NCBI GenBank assembly: GCA_014529385.2
Contig: CM043944.1
Location: 68,444,895 to 68,508,894 of the forward strand
DNA length: 64,000 bases
Source: Adiantum capillus-veneris
Taxonomy: Eukaryota > Streptophyta > Polypodiopsida > Polypodiales > Pteridaceae
Direction of reading: 5' to 3'
The notes under the pieces are model-generated. The model ran no database searches. It saw only the letters and a program-made list of their open reading frames with translations, and had not been told where the DNA came from. This document shows positions 24,853-37,015 of this stretch, one piece after another (within the stretch, counting starts at the first letter, position 1; every line of letters starts with the position of its first letter). Position numbers and translations under genes: made by a program.

Positions 24853-26767
24853 TCACTTTCTTATGCTGCCTAAAGGAGGCCCAACCTTGTTTTGGCATTT
24901 TTCTTTATACGAGTTGGACCCGCCTTTGGCGGGTCTTGCCAACTCTCCACCATGGCCGCAATCCATGAGAGGAACTCTCATGCCCATGTGTTCTAAGGCC
25001 TTTTTCATGTCTATCCACAGCTCAGGTTTGACTCTAAGAACATCAGACACTGGTAGTATCACTTTCATTGGCATGGACATTACCGCCGGCAAATTCATTG
25101 TATCTAAGATTGGCGACATGGACTTGAACTGTGTGGGAAATTTCTTAACATCAGATTTTGCATCAAAATATCCCATGAAAGATGGCAATATTTTCAAGGA
25201 CTCTGCCTTACTTTCCACAGACTTCTCTGAGCCCCAGTCTCCATATCTAGACTTCACATCCACGTGCGCTTGTGTTTTGTCTAGATCCAACTCCTTGATT
25301 GGTGCTTTACCCTCTGGAATCTCCTTGAGCTTTTCTCTTCTAATTTCCTTCCACAAGTTTTTCTCGGTCTCTTCATTTGATACACTATTTGGCACTATGA
25401 CAGGATCTTCGTTATCAACTATCTTCGGAATCTCTACGTGAACCTCTTCCGATGGTACCACATGAATCTCACCAAGTGACATTTCACATACCTCATCTTG
25501 AGAGATCTTTGGAGCAGACTCCTGAGTCATAGTTGATTTCTTTCCTGCCTTTCTTCTCGTTCGTTTATTTTGTGAACCCTTCCTTGATTTCGGTTCTTTA
25601 ATGACCATCTTCTCTAGTTTACTAGGTATAAGTGGTCTCTCTTCCGTGTTTTGAGGGGTTTAAGTAGGAATTTGTACCTGCCTTTCAAGCAAAGATTGAG
25701 TGACCTCAATCATCTTCTAAAAGATTTCTATGCATTTCTTTTCAATCTCCGGTTCTGGGTAAGCTCGAAGCCTCTCCTCTAAGGTCTCATTCAGTTTTAG
25801 TCTAGCCTCGATCATATGCATCAAGCAGTGCTTTAAGAGACTCAAAGTGTACCTCTGCTAAGACCAGTCCACCCTTGGGTATCTCGCTGACTCCCTTTCT
25901 GCAACTCTTGAGTTTCACTCTTCCGCTCATCTTGAGATTGTCTTTGTTCTTAAGCTCTCTTTCGTCTTTTGTTCTTTGAATGACGTTTGCGTCTAGCTCT
26001 CCAATAGCTTGTGTGAGCGCTATCTTCCGACTGGTCTCCAGCCTCCTTCTACACTTCAGCCTCTCTTTGAGCTTGAGCCCTGGTTACTATTTGAACTGGT
26101 GTTATGTGGTCGCTATCCGTGCCACTCCTCTATGACGTTCAATGTGGTTTTCTTGGCTGCTTCTGGGTTCGATGGGCAGTCTAAGATTAGATGCTTTATC
26201 CCGCAGTCAACACAAACCTCACTAATGCTCGGATTAATCCAGAGTTGTTTCGTCTTGGTTATGCAAACTTTGAGCAATCTCTAATCAGATGATCTCCCCC
26301 ACACCTATAGCAAGGACCTAATGGTGAAGCTGGTGCCCTTTCTGGTTGCATAGAAGGTCTAGGTGGTTGACCTCCCACAATGAACATTAATGTATTTAAG
26401 TCCATACTATATTGGTCGTCTTTGAAGCTCAGTGGTGGAGTCCTTCAGACTTTCGCATTCTCATCCACAAAAGATGTCGTGGGTTCTTCTGCATAAGTAG
26501 TGACTCGCACTAAATCTCTCTCATCACTCTCATTCTCCTCTGGGATGATAAAATGCATTGGAGCTATCAAGCACAGGTGCTGCCAATTTTGCTTCCATAC
26601 CTAGTTTGGTCACTTGTCCTAACAGGGCTTGTTCTCGCATGTGCCTAATTCTATTGAAGCATTCTTCTGTAGTGTGGTTATCCCATCGTCTATTAAAACC
26701 ACACCACAACTATGCCTTGATCTCTTGTCTGACTCCCATTGGGTTATATATATATATATATATTAAT

Positions 26768-26770
<3 letters not shown>
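24853..26770 (-). pseudogene. decayed Ty3-type gag with zinc knuckles
   Basis: On the minus strand, broken frames contain WCGFNRRWDNHTTEEC (about 26700-26650), CYRCGGDHLIRDC (about 26320-26280) and CVDCGIKHLILDCPSNP (about 26215-26170). They are followed by a charged hinge and a 251-residue frame (25608-24853) rich in K and E, ending in PPLGSIRK. The two knuckles and the PxNP that follows closely parallel CYECGGPHRVAEC and CNRCGIDHLIAQCPYNPN at 63.97-63.81 kb, so the two are related elements. Several stops and frameshifts separate the pieces. No protease or RT is seen. Confidence 0.62.
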
Positions 26771-26822
<52 letters not shown>

Positions 26823-26832
26823 GGGGGGAGGG
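26744..26832. repeat. TA / GA / G microsatellite
   Basis: (TA) about 9 repeats, (GA) about 25 repeats, then a G-run. From 26840 to 27390 nothing recognisable. Confidence 0.95.
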
Positions 26833-27388
26833 AGAAGATGGGTGTCACACTAGGCGGACACAAAATGTCCAAGCTAAGGTGGCATGATTTAATAGGCTCA
26901 ACAAAAAGTTTTTCTTGGCCGAAGGACCTTGTCAGATGGCCGACCTTGCTTGCCTGACCATCTTTTCACTCTCTAGGCCATCTTCAAAAAGTAGGACAAG
27001 AGCATCAACGATTGGCTTTGAACTCGGACGCTCAGTGAGAGACCCGAACACTGTACCACTTGGTGATGGTAGTCATCAAATGGCCTAGTGTGATAGGCCA
27101 CCCAACAAAAGTAGGGTGGCCGGGTGTCCCAGTGTGACATGGGTCTAAGTGACACTATCATTCCTAAGGGCGACGACGACCCTAGATCAATGGTGGATCT
27201 GGATAATCAAATTTTTTGAGAATAGGAAAAAAATCGGAGTGTAGGATTTGCAAGGTTTTTTTTTTTCAATCTTGGACTCATTCAATGCACATTATCTCAA
27301 GGATCCTAAATATCTATTCTTATTTGAATTTCACTTAAAAATCCCTTCCCCTAAAGACAACCTAGCTTATTAGTTAATTCACCGGAGA

Positions 27389-27392
<4 letters not shown>

Positions 27393-27455
<63 letters not shown>
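27393..27455. repeat. (GA)n microsatellite
   Basis: About 31 uninterrupted GA repeats, about 125 bp upstream of the frame at 27556. Confidence 0.97.
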
Positions 27456-27459
<4 letters not shown>

Positions 27460-27555
27460 GCAGCACAGAGGGAAATGAAGGAGAAGAGAATGGATGCGTT
27501 AAGAGAGGGTGTGTAGGAGCGAAGGAGGGGAAGAGGGCATTGTGGGCGAACTTGA

Positions 27556-28063
27556 GGGAGATGCGCACAGAGGCTGCTGGACTTGTCGCTTGTGGGCACG
27601 GCAGTGGGCTGTGGCTATGTGGGCTACCAGGGCAACGCCAAAGAGGATGCAGCTGCCAAGCAGAAGCGCTTGTCTGCACAGCAGGAACGCTTGCGCCTAG
27701 AGCGATCCCTCGCCCGCAACCGTGTTGAGAAGAACCTCCTTGAGATAGCCAGACAGTTTGACATCAACACAGATGACCTACTCCAGAAACGCGATCTATT
27801 CCTCAAGGCCGGAGAAGAAACACAGGCCCTTTCTGTCAAGGTCCTGGAGGAAGTAAACCTTGAAGTCAAAAAGTTTGAGAAGCTTGAAAAGACTAGAGAA
27901 GAGCTTGCAGAAACAGACCCTGGATGCAGAGGAAGAAGCTAGCTGCAGCCAAAAGCGGAGGCACTGGATGCTCCCGTTCTTACACATCTCAATGACCCAG
28001 TTCTGAAAAAGGACGACTCTGCGCAAAAGCTGAGATCGCAATACAATGCCTTAGCGAACTAAG
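27556..28063 (+). pseudogene. short broken gene or retrocopy, coiled-coil protein
   Basis: I do not recognise this protein. An open frame (27556-27942) encodes a glycine-rich start (GTAVGCGYVGYQGNAKEDAA), then a highly charged helical stretch (KRLSAQQERLRLERSLARNR, FDINTDDLLQKRDLFLKAGE) with coiled-coil character. An upstream ATG at 27561 (MRTEAAGLVA) is in a different frame and would need a one-base shift near 27590 to join. Downstream, a third frame to the TAA at 28061 (EALDAPVLTHLNDPVLKKDD) looks like its natural C-terminus, implying a second frameshift near 27930-27950. Base composition and codon choice look coding, unlike the surroundings. No introns are visible, so a decayed retrocopy is plausible; a short real gene with sequence errors is the alternative. 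Confidence 0.45.
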
Positions 28064-28069
28064 GGTACT

Positions 28070-29348
28070 TGCAATTGCCACTGAATTTTTATACATCATG
28101 CGAATTCATATAAAATATTTGAACCATGTGCTTTCATTGGTATTTGTGGTTGCTCCTTGATGCTTCATATGCCTTGCTTGTGTTCATTAAACTCTCGCTG
28201 ACTCCATGTAACCTCATTTGAAGTTGTAGTGCACTGTAGAGGCTGTTGAACGTTGTTAATTGATAGCACAAATACTCGCTTGTGTATTTTGCAAGTTTCG
28301 ATGTATGATGTGTGGCTTTGATTGTTTGATCTTCTTGATTTGTCGCTATCTTTTTACCTTGGATGAGCATATTGCTGCCATTTTAAGACAGTTTTGTGCT
28401 TAAAAGAGACGACTTTAGCAAAAGGAGACGAGAAGTCGAGTAATTGTTAATGTGACAAGGATACAAAATGCACATTGTATTGGATTTTAGCTTGCATCAT
28501 CTGCTCTGAACGAGAGACTTTTTTTTGTGTCAGATTCAAGTTCTGGTTTGGGTAGAAGATGAATCGAAATGCTTAATCTAAGCAACGTGTTGTCAAAGAT
28601 GTTAACAAAGGTTACATGATTATTAAACAGGTGTAATTATCATGTTGAGTTGATTAGAGGCCCTTGATCATGGGAATGGCAATGACATTTGTGATGTTAA
28701 CCAAGATAAGCAAAAAGCTCCTTCAAAAGATCAACTGTATGATTGCTGAAGGGTCACATGGTGTGTGTGAAGTTTGGTACAACATCATATAACCTTACCC
28801 ATTTTAGTCCCTTGAATTAGAGTTTTCACATTTAGGACCTCGATATAGTTTAGGCTTCTTCATTCTATGATGCACATTAGATTCGGTTGTACAATTATCA
28901 TTTTCCAAGAATGCTACATACTTGATTCCCATGAAAGGTATTTGCTAAGTGTTCCTTACAAGTAGGACATGCTTGAATGCATTCTAGTCCTAAGTTGCAT
29001 TTGAGGAGACAGGAGTGTGTAGGGCCGTGAGTAGTGTTAAGAAGCAAGGATTATTTGAAACACTGCAGAGCACGTCCGTGAGGAGTGATTAATTGCTTTT
29101 TTTATAATAAAGAAAAGAGATTTACATTTAAATACACCTCAGAAAAGGTTATAAGTACAGAGGTATGTAAAGGTATCACCAACATGAAAGAGGCTTAGGT
29201 AGTCCTGCTGAGTGGCATAAAATGGTAACCATCTTTTTGCAACATTTGTCAGCCTACTCAACGTCCTCTTCCTCATATGTGTATATATTTTTATACGCTA
29301 TTAAGTTATCTAGAGTAAATTCCCCCTCTTCGTTTAACCTTTGTGGCG
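28070..29348. other. intergenic stretch without supported gene
   Basis: AT-rich. A phrase near 29020-29065 (GTGAGTAGTGTTAAGAAGCA then TTATTTGAAACA) recurs at 51645-51690, indicating a shared old repeat. No coding or RNA gene seen. Confidence 0.5.
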
Positions 29349-29353
29349 ACACA

Positions 29354-29496
29354 TGTTGGAGCTATATATGGCTCACTCTACTGAACTTGGTCTCACCTAT
29401 ATATTTGTATCTTGTTCTCAATATGAATCAGTCTTTGGGAGCGTATATGGTGTGTCTCTTGTCTCGTCTCTCTCTCTTTCTCTCTACATCTCAACA
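29354..29496 (+). repeat. family B copy 2, 5' LTR (143 bp)
   Basis: TGTTGGAGC...CTCAACA; paired with 34694-34836. Confidence 0.95.
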
Positions 29497-29508
29497 TGGT
29501 ATCAGAGT
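29497..29508 (+). promoter_or_regulatory. primer-binding site, family B copy 2
   Basis: TGGTATCAGAGT; one mismatch at the last base from the initiator Met-tRNA complement. Confidence 0.9.
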
Positions 29509-30264
29509 GGTAACGATCACGCGCCGATTCAATTCATGGTGACAACAGTATGTGTATGCGATTCGCATGTAAGATTCAAAATTGTTACAAATTTTATTTT
29601 TGAGCGTTGATTCTTGTTAACTGTGGTTGTTTTGTGTTAAGAAGAATATGATTAGTGTTTTATGTGGCGTTTATTTATAATCAATCTAATCGTTGATTAC
29701 GTTTTCTTGTTAATGACACCCTGAACTTCATCTCAATTTTTCTTGCTGTTCTGCTCAAATATTTGGAGAAACGGGAAAAGCGCTATGGAGCGTAGCGCAA
29801 TGGCACTTTTCATCCAAAACTTGTTCGTCTCCTCAAGCTGTTCAATTTGAGTTCTAGGTTTGCGTCAATCGGAGTTCGCAGCAGAAAGTTATGTTGTTTT
29901 TACTGCAATAGAGCTTGACGCAGCTTTCTTCGTCCTACTTCTTCGTGAAGCGTCCGCGATCGTTTTTCTTATTTTGGCGTTAACTTTTTCGAGAAGATTT
30001 AGCTTTTTGCTATTCGTATTGTGGCCGTCAATCTTGCGTCTCACGCCACTCTATTTTGAGGACTCGTTTATTATTAACGTCTCCTTTACCCTGTCTTTTT
30101 TGGGTGACGTCTCTCACATCTTTGGACGTTCCTTGAGCATCCTTCTTACGTTTATCGTTGACAGAACGCAGTACTCATATCTCTCTCATTCTCAATTGCG
30201 GCCTTCACCATATATGGTGTGCAGATTCTGCGATCTTATCTTATACGTCTTCTCGCAACAAGAT

Positions 30265-33200
30265 ATGGCTATGAATATTCTCGTCAACGGCTTTCCTTCT
30301 AGCCAACGTTCTGTTCCTCCTTTCCAAGGTCAAGGATTTCCAGGCTGGAAAGCAAAGATGTTGTTAATTCTTGAAGGCAATGAACTCTCCGATGTTGTTC
30401 TTGGAAATCGTGTTTGTCCGCCTCAGCCTGTTGATACGAATAATGATAACGTGCTTATCACTGAAGGACCTATATTTGAAGATTGGAATGTTGCCTATAC
30501 GGATTGGAAACGACGTGATAAAGCAGCTCGTCGATATATTCTTTCTGCTCTTACTGATTCCCTTTTGCTTGATATGTATGAACTGCCTACTTCCCATGAC
30601 GTATGGAAGTACCTTATTGCAAGCTTTCAGAAGAAATCTGTTACAGAAATACTTTATTTGAGAGGGTTGCTTAACAAGTTACAATATGAAGTTGGTACTG
30701 CCATGACGGGACATATTGAGTCTTTCAAATCTATTATTAATCAACTTGCTGCTGCCGGTGATCCTGTTCCACAAAAGCAACTGATTACACTTCTCCTTGA
30801 TACGGTGAAGGACTCTTCTTATGATAACATTGTTACTATTCTCTCTAATAAAGATGGTCTTGATTTCGACCAAGCTTGCATGTCTTTAATTGAATACTCT
30901 CAACGTCAAGAACGTCGGAATGCTGGTCACGATACAGCTATGATTTCACAAGAGGAGACTGAGTCACAACAGATGGAACGTGCTTTTTATGCTCGAAGGC
31001 GTCCATTTCAACGAGGAAATCGCAGAGGTGGCAGTCGCGGTAATATTTTCTCTCGTCTCAAATTTCCTAATAAGCAATGTTCTTACTGCAACAGAAATGG
31101 CCATACTGAAGATGATTGTTGGGCACGTCAATATGATGAAGAACACAATATTACCACAAAACAACCATGTTTATCTAGAGACTCTTCTTCTTCTTCTTGT
31201 GAATATTGCGGACGATCTGATCATCCCACTCATATGTGCTATAAGCGTCGATTCGACACAGATCGGAATAGAGCATATGCTACTGAACATCGAAACAACA
31301 TTGTACCAGAAACAAGCTGCGTCCTATGTTCAGTTGCTCCAGACAGAATACTTCATGTACGTGATGGATCACTTTTTATTGTCGATTCTGGTGCTACAGG
31401 AAATATGACATATCAGTCTAAGTGGCTCCATACCTATCATCCACTGCCAGTTCAACGTGTTGTTTATCTTGCTGATGATACTACTTGTCAAGTAAAGGGT
31501 ATTGGAGACTTATATCTTGGTACCTTAACTTCTTCCACTCGAATTTTGCGAGGAGTATTACATGTACCAGATCTTCAACGTAATCTTCTTTCAGTTGCTA
31601 GACTTGTTGATCTTGGTCTGTTTGTTGGATTTGATTATACCAAATGCCGAATTGAGAAAGATGGACAGACTATAGCCACTGCTCCTCAAAACGGTAATTT
31701 ATTTGAACTCTCTCTCAACGATGCTGTAGCAAATATTGTCACTGCTCCAGGTGATCATGATTGCAAAGTATGGCATCACCGTTTTGTTCATGCTGATTTC
31801 TCAAAACTCCTTGATCTTCAACGTCGTGATCTTGTTCATGGCATGGATCTTAAAGCCCATCCCCATATGGGAATTTGTGAATTTTGTGCTCTTTGGAAAC
31901 ACAATCGTAAACCCTTTCCTCTTTCAAATACAACTCATTCTCATGACATCTTGGATCTTGTTCATACTGATATATGTGGACCTCTACCTTCTTCGAGATC
32001 ACAATATCGCTACTTCATTACTTTCATTGATGATTTCTCAAGGTATACGACTGTATTTCTACTTAGACAAAAATCTAAAGCCTTATCTGTTTTCAAACAA
32101 TTCCACAAGGCTGCGGAACTTCAAACTGGTCGCCGCCTTAAGAAGCTTCGTAGTGACAATGGAGGCGAATATGTTTCTCGAGAGTTTGTGAGTTACTGTG
32201 CTGACACTGGAATTCATCATGAACACACTATTCCATATTCGCCTCAACAGAATGGTGTTGCTGAACGAAAGAATCGCACTATTCTCAATGCTGTAAGATG
32301 TATGCTGATTCATTCTGGCTTATCTCGTGTTTTCTGGGCTGAAGCTACTTTGACAGCAACATTTATTCAATCTTCCTACTACTGCACCCTCTGGTAAGAT
32401 ACCCATCACAGCATGGACAGGTGACATTCCTTCTGTATCTCATTTTCGAACCTTTGGATGTATTGCTTATATTCATGTTCCCAAAGAAACACGAACAAAG
32501 CTTGATGCTCCTGGTCTTAAAGTTATTTTTATTGGATATTCTGACACTTCCAAAGGCTACAAATTCTATGACCCTTCCTCCAAGAAAGTAACTGTGAATT
32601 GTGATGCTACTTTTAACGAAAAGCTTATGGGAGGCTCATGGTCCATGGATGATTCTGATGATACTAAATCATTGCTTCAGGCTTTTCCATTTCTTTCAGA
32701 AGATAAAACACTTCCTATAGAGAAACTTTCCTCCTCACAACCATCCATTCCAAATGTTACCAATGATGATATTGATATTTTTGTTGATCTGCCTATTGAT
32801 TTTGAACATGGCTCATGTCATGTTTATGATGACGATATTGCTGATAATGCTTTTTCTACTTCTGAAGATCCCGTTACTTATGATGAAGCTATCTCTTCAC
32901 CACAAAAGGATCAATGGCAAGAGGCTATGGAAGCAGAGTACGATTCTCTTATCTCTAAAGGTACATGGATACTAACTGAATTACCTCCTGGTCGTACAGC
33001 TATTAAATGTAAGTGGGTGTATAAAACAAAAGTAAAAGCAGATGGATCTTTTGACAAGTTCAAGGCGCGTTTAGTTGCAAAAGGTTACTCCCAAGTAGCT
33101 GGTGTTGATTATCAAGAGACTTTTTCACCAGTTGTTCGCATTACAAGTGTTCGAGTTTTATTGGCATTTGCTGTTCAATTTGATTTAGAAGCTCATCAAA

Positions 33201-34446
33201 TGGATGTGCGAACTGCTTTTCTTAATGGTGACTTGGAAGAGGAAATTTATATGGAACAACCAGAAGGGTTTGTTATTCCAGGTAAAGAAGACCTTGTTGC
33301 TCAACTCCATAAGGCACTATATGGTCTCAAACAAGCTTCGCGAGCTTGGTATACAAAATTTGATCTTTTTCTCACCTCTAAAGGATTCATCTCTTGCTCG
33401 TCAGACCCCAACTTATACATAAAACGCCAAGGTAGCAGTTTTGTGATTCTTGCTCTTTATGTGGATGATACCATCCTTGTTTCCAATGATTTGGGATTTC
33501 TTCAGCAAGTGAAAAAGTTATTGTCTTCTGCATTCGATATGGTGGATCTTGGAGAGATTCACTCTTGTCTTGGCATTCAAATCCAACGGAACCGTACAAA
33601 AGGTATTTTATTCCTTCGATAGTCAAAGTTTATTGTAGATACTATTCAAAAATTTGGTATGGAATCTGCACATTCAGCCAACACACCTTGTCTTGCGAGC
33701 TCTACAAAGAATACTTCTGACAATGGCGGTCAACTTGTCACAAATCAACCTTATGCTAACTTGATTTGATGTCTTCAGTTTGTTGGCATGAACACTCGTC
33801 CTGATATTCTGTTCGCTGCTAACTATCTTGGACAACATCTTGCATGTCCTTCTCTTAAGCATTGGTCTGTTGCAAAGCGTGTATTGAAATACTTGAAAGG
33901 CACTACAGATTTTGGTTTAGTCTATCGACGACAACTCACATCGGATTCTATGCAATCTCTTTCTCTTTTGGGTTACACAGATGCAGACTGGGCAAGCTCA
34001 CATTTATCTATGCGATCTACTAGTGGAAATTGCTTCTATTTAAATGGTTGTCTTGTTTCTTGGACCAGCAAGAAACAACGTGTGTTGCAGTTTCTACGAC
34101 TGAGTCAGAATATGTTGCGGCATCACTTGCAGCTCGTGAGTTGATTTGGCTTCGACAAATGCTGGTTGATATTGGTCACTCTCCTCTTTCTAGCACACCC
34201 TTGCGGTGTGACAACCAAAGTGCTATTAGTCTTGCAAAAGACTATGTTCAACATAATAAGTCAAAGCACATTGCTGTCCATTATCATTATGTCAGGTATG
34301 AAGTACGCAAGGGAACCATTATGGTTGAACACTGTCCAAGTGACCAGATGATTGCAGACATTTTGACCAAAGGCCTCAATGAGTCACGTTTCATCCTCTT
34401 GCGCTCGGAGCTTGGAGTTGCTTCGGCCTCACTCTTTCTAGATTAG
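30265..34446 (+). pseudogene. copia gag-pol polyprotein, family B copy 2
   Basis: Gag begins at ATG 30265, or at ATG 30214 in the same frame. Domains in order are gag, two CCHC knuckles (CSYCNRNGHTEDDC, CEYCGRSDHPTHMC), protease DSGATGNM, integrase (TFIDDFSRYT, LRSDNGGEYVSREF, QNGVAERKNRT), RT (FKARLVAKGYSQVAGVDYQE, YGLKQASRAWY, LYVDDTILV) and RNase H (GYTDADWASS, CDNQSAISLAKD). Lesions relative to copy 1: a 5-bp deletion near 32370 at the end of integrase, an AAG-to-TAG stop at 33620-33622, a GGA-to-TGA stop at 33767-33769 and a one-base deletion near 34081. None of these is shared with copy 1. The integrase zinc region also has FCALWKH where copies 1 and 3 have FCALGKH. The frame is open a further ~400 nt upstream of gag with hydrophobic content but no ATG at its head. 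Confidence 0.95.
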
Positions 34447-34693
34447 CTTCTTTTCTATTGTAATAGCTTTGTACATATGACATTGTAATCTTTTAGGTAC
34501 CATGCACTATGCACACTCCACATTTGCACCTTGTGATATCTAAGTCACTTGAATATTTGTACATAGATGCACAATTCACTTTCACATCATCACCACTGGT
34601 TCATATTTCACATTGTATAGGGGCTTGGGTTTTTCCCTTGAACTCCCCAAGGGTTTTTTCATCCAAAGCTAGAGACCTTTGTTTGAGTGGGGG

Positions 34694-34836
34694 TGTTGGA
34701 GCTATATATGGCTCACTCTATTGAACTTGGTCTCACCTATATATTTGTATCTTGTCCTCAATATGAATCAGTCTTTGGGAGCGTATATGGTGTGTCTCTT
34801 GTCTCGTCTCTCTCTCTTTCTCTCTACATCTCAACA
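34694..34836 (+). repeat. family B copy 2, 3' LTR (143 bp)
   Basis: Follows TTTGAGTGGGGG and is followed by the ACACA duplication. Confidence 0.95.
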
Positions 34837-34841
34837 ACACA

Positions 34842-36742
34842 TACATTATACTCTTCCCAAAAATGTCACCTTAGTCATATATTTATATTACCACCCTTTT
34901 CTTTTTTGCTTTGTAAATAGAATAAGCATACAATAACCAACTATATACCCCCAAACTTTCTTACCTCTTGTGAATTAGTAGTAGAAAAATAATATATCCA
35001 TCTTCCACCCCATATAGATAAATTCTCATGGAAATCAACTCTCCACTTGTCTTTACCAAAGATTATGGTCCCTTTCTACAAGTCTTCTATGCCCCCTACA
35101 TAGGTGGCCCAAAATCTCTTAAGAATATACATATAGTTTCTCTCCTTTAGAAAAGACTCCAATTGTATATTCTTTTCACAAGAAAATAATATTGGGCCCT
35201 CCTCTATTTGTTTAAGCATCATATCCTTTTGAAAAAGCATGATTCCCCTTGGATGCATACAAGCAAAGGGCCCATACAAGAAGACTTGGAAGCAAAAGGT
35301 TCCCTAGCCTAGTGTGGACCTTCCAAACCAAATTCCTTGGTGCATGCGCGTGAAGAATAGTCCAAATTCATATAAAAAATGTTGAGAAGGTCAATTTTGC
35401 CTTTTGAATCATGTCATTCCGAGCTACAGGTAAAAAGTTATGGTCAAAATAGTGTAAATCTGTCAGATTCGCAGCAAAAGGGAACTGTAAATCAAGTAAA
35501 TCAAGAGGGTGAGATCTTATTTTTCCCCTACTCATCTTCTAGAAGATCAATGAGTGTTCAAGGTCACTTGCATGTGATGGGACCAACCTAAAGATGCTTT
35601 CTAAATGCCAAGACAGACAAGTTGAGATACTCTGCAGGAGCCACCCGTAGGGCCTCATGGTGGGACCCACCTAGATTATGCACCCCTATGGAGCCTTCAT
35701 GGTCTAAAATGATATTTTTGGTGAATAAATAGTCCCTTTTATGTCCAATATTCAATGAGTGGTCAAAGGACACTTAATTAGATCTAATCACTTACTCTAA
35801 TTAAGTGTAGCATTATCCCACTCCTACACAACTATAAATAGCCCCCCTTGGAGAGACTCAAGGACACACACCTATATTTTCAACTTCATGTTGTTTCTTG
35901 ATCAATAGTAGAGAAAACCCCAACTCTCTCTCTTTCACATCCTCTCTCCTAACCCTCCTCTTTGGAGGAAGTGCAACTCTATTCTCCACTCTTTCCATTC
36001 TACAATCTCTTACTCCATCAACCCAATAAATCATTTGTAGCACCTCAATAACTTGTAAATACATCATGATCTCTCTCATGGTCATGTTAATGATCATGAA
36101 ATCATCTTCAAAACTTTCAAGTATCGCAATTCATGATGGTTAGCCAGCGTCTGTCCTCCCCTTAAAAGGTGTGCGAGAAATCAAGTAAGTGTTCTATTCT
36201 CAATTTACCATTCGTTTGTTTCTCCACACTTATTCAATTGGTCTAAAGAAATTTCTCACTCCAACTCTCTTTTGCTTCATTACATATGCATGTGGCTACC
36301 TCTCATGGTGATTTTATTTGTGTCACGGCATTGCATAGATGGAGATGAGCTCTCTATGCAAAGTGTGTTAGTTTGATGTAAGTGATTCTCTTGTGTGTTT
36401 GAGAGGCAAGTCTTGTGCGCATGATTTTTTGATGAGTGCTTGAGAGAGGAAGAGTTTGGATGTATTATGGGTATTCTTATGGGGAGAAGGTGAATGCTAT
36501 TCCACAAATTGCATATTTCATTTTGATGCACGGCATTGGGTTGCATAATCGTTGATGGTGTTCAAGTGTCCAAAGTGTATATAGAGTAAGGGGGTTTTCA
36601 AAGTGTGTTGCTTGAGTGGGTGAGTGCAAGTGTTATTTTGATTGGTTTTCTTCTCCACTCCCAAAAGAAGGTGGTGCCCCAAGTAGTGTGCGTACCTCTT
36701 TACTAACATTTTGTGAGGGTAGGCCCATTGGTTTGGGTTTAG
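34842..36742. other. AT-rich stretch without supported gene; promoter-like motif
   Basis: No coding sequence is supported. CTATAAATAGCCCCCC at 35830-35845 is a good TATA box, followed by a CT-rich leader-like stretch (35920-36010) and an AATAAA near 36026. This layout (TATA, pyrimidine-rich leader, polyadenylation signal) is what an old LTR looks like, but no partner LTR or clear ends are visible. Confidence 0.4.
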
Positions 36743-36764
36743 AGGCACTACAAGAGGTTGTGTG

Positions 36765-37015
36765 CTCTTGTGACGCTGTTAGCGACGGAAATACACTGGG
36801 TTTTTATAACCCCCGGCGTCGCTAAAACCGTCGCTACGAGAGCGTCGCTATAAGCGTCGCTATATAGCGACGCTCATAGAGACGCTCATAGCGACGTTCA
36901 TAGCGACGATTATAGCGACGTTTACACAGAAGACTATAGAGACGCTCATAGAGACGCTACATAGCCATAAATAGCGATGCTTATAGCGACGCCCGAGAGA
37001 ATTTTTTTTGGTGGC
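36765..37015. promoter_or_regulatory. outer CACTA left subterminal repeat array
   Basis: At least a dozen copies of GCGTCGCTA, TAGCGACGC and close variants (AGAGACGCTCATAG) in both orientations, spaced about 10-20 bp. In En/Spm elements such arrays bind TnpA; that role here is inferred from family knowledge. Confidence 0.85.

Larger units (their letters stand above)
29354..34836 (+). mobile_element. Family B Ty1/copia retrotransposon, copy 2
   Basis: A complete 5,483-bp element with 143-bp LTRs (29354-29496, 34694-34836; two differences by eye) and the perfect target duplication ACACA (29349-29353, 34837-34841). The PBS is at 29497-29508, followed by a leader of about 750 bp, the gag-pol frame 30265-34446 and the polypurine tract TTGAGTGGGGG. 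It keeps the RT region that copy 1 lost. Confidence 0.97.

Noticed and set aside
24818-25441. 207-codon plus-strand frame
   Set aside because: Overlaps the minus-strand gag remnant, which has the better composition and zinc-knuckle context.
29354-34836. Complementary lesions in family B copies 1 and 2 as a sign of one split functional gene
   Set aside because: The two are separate insertions with different target duplications; independent decay is the simpler explanation.
35379-36546. Small frames in the AT-rich stretch before the CACTA element
   Set aside because: No motif, no codon bias, no splice support.
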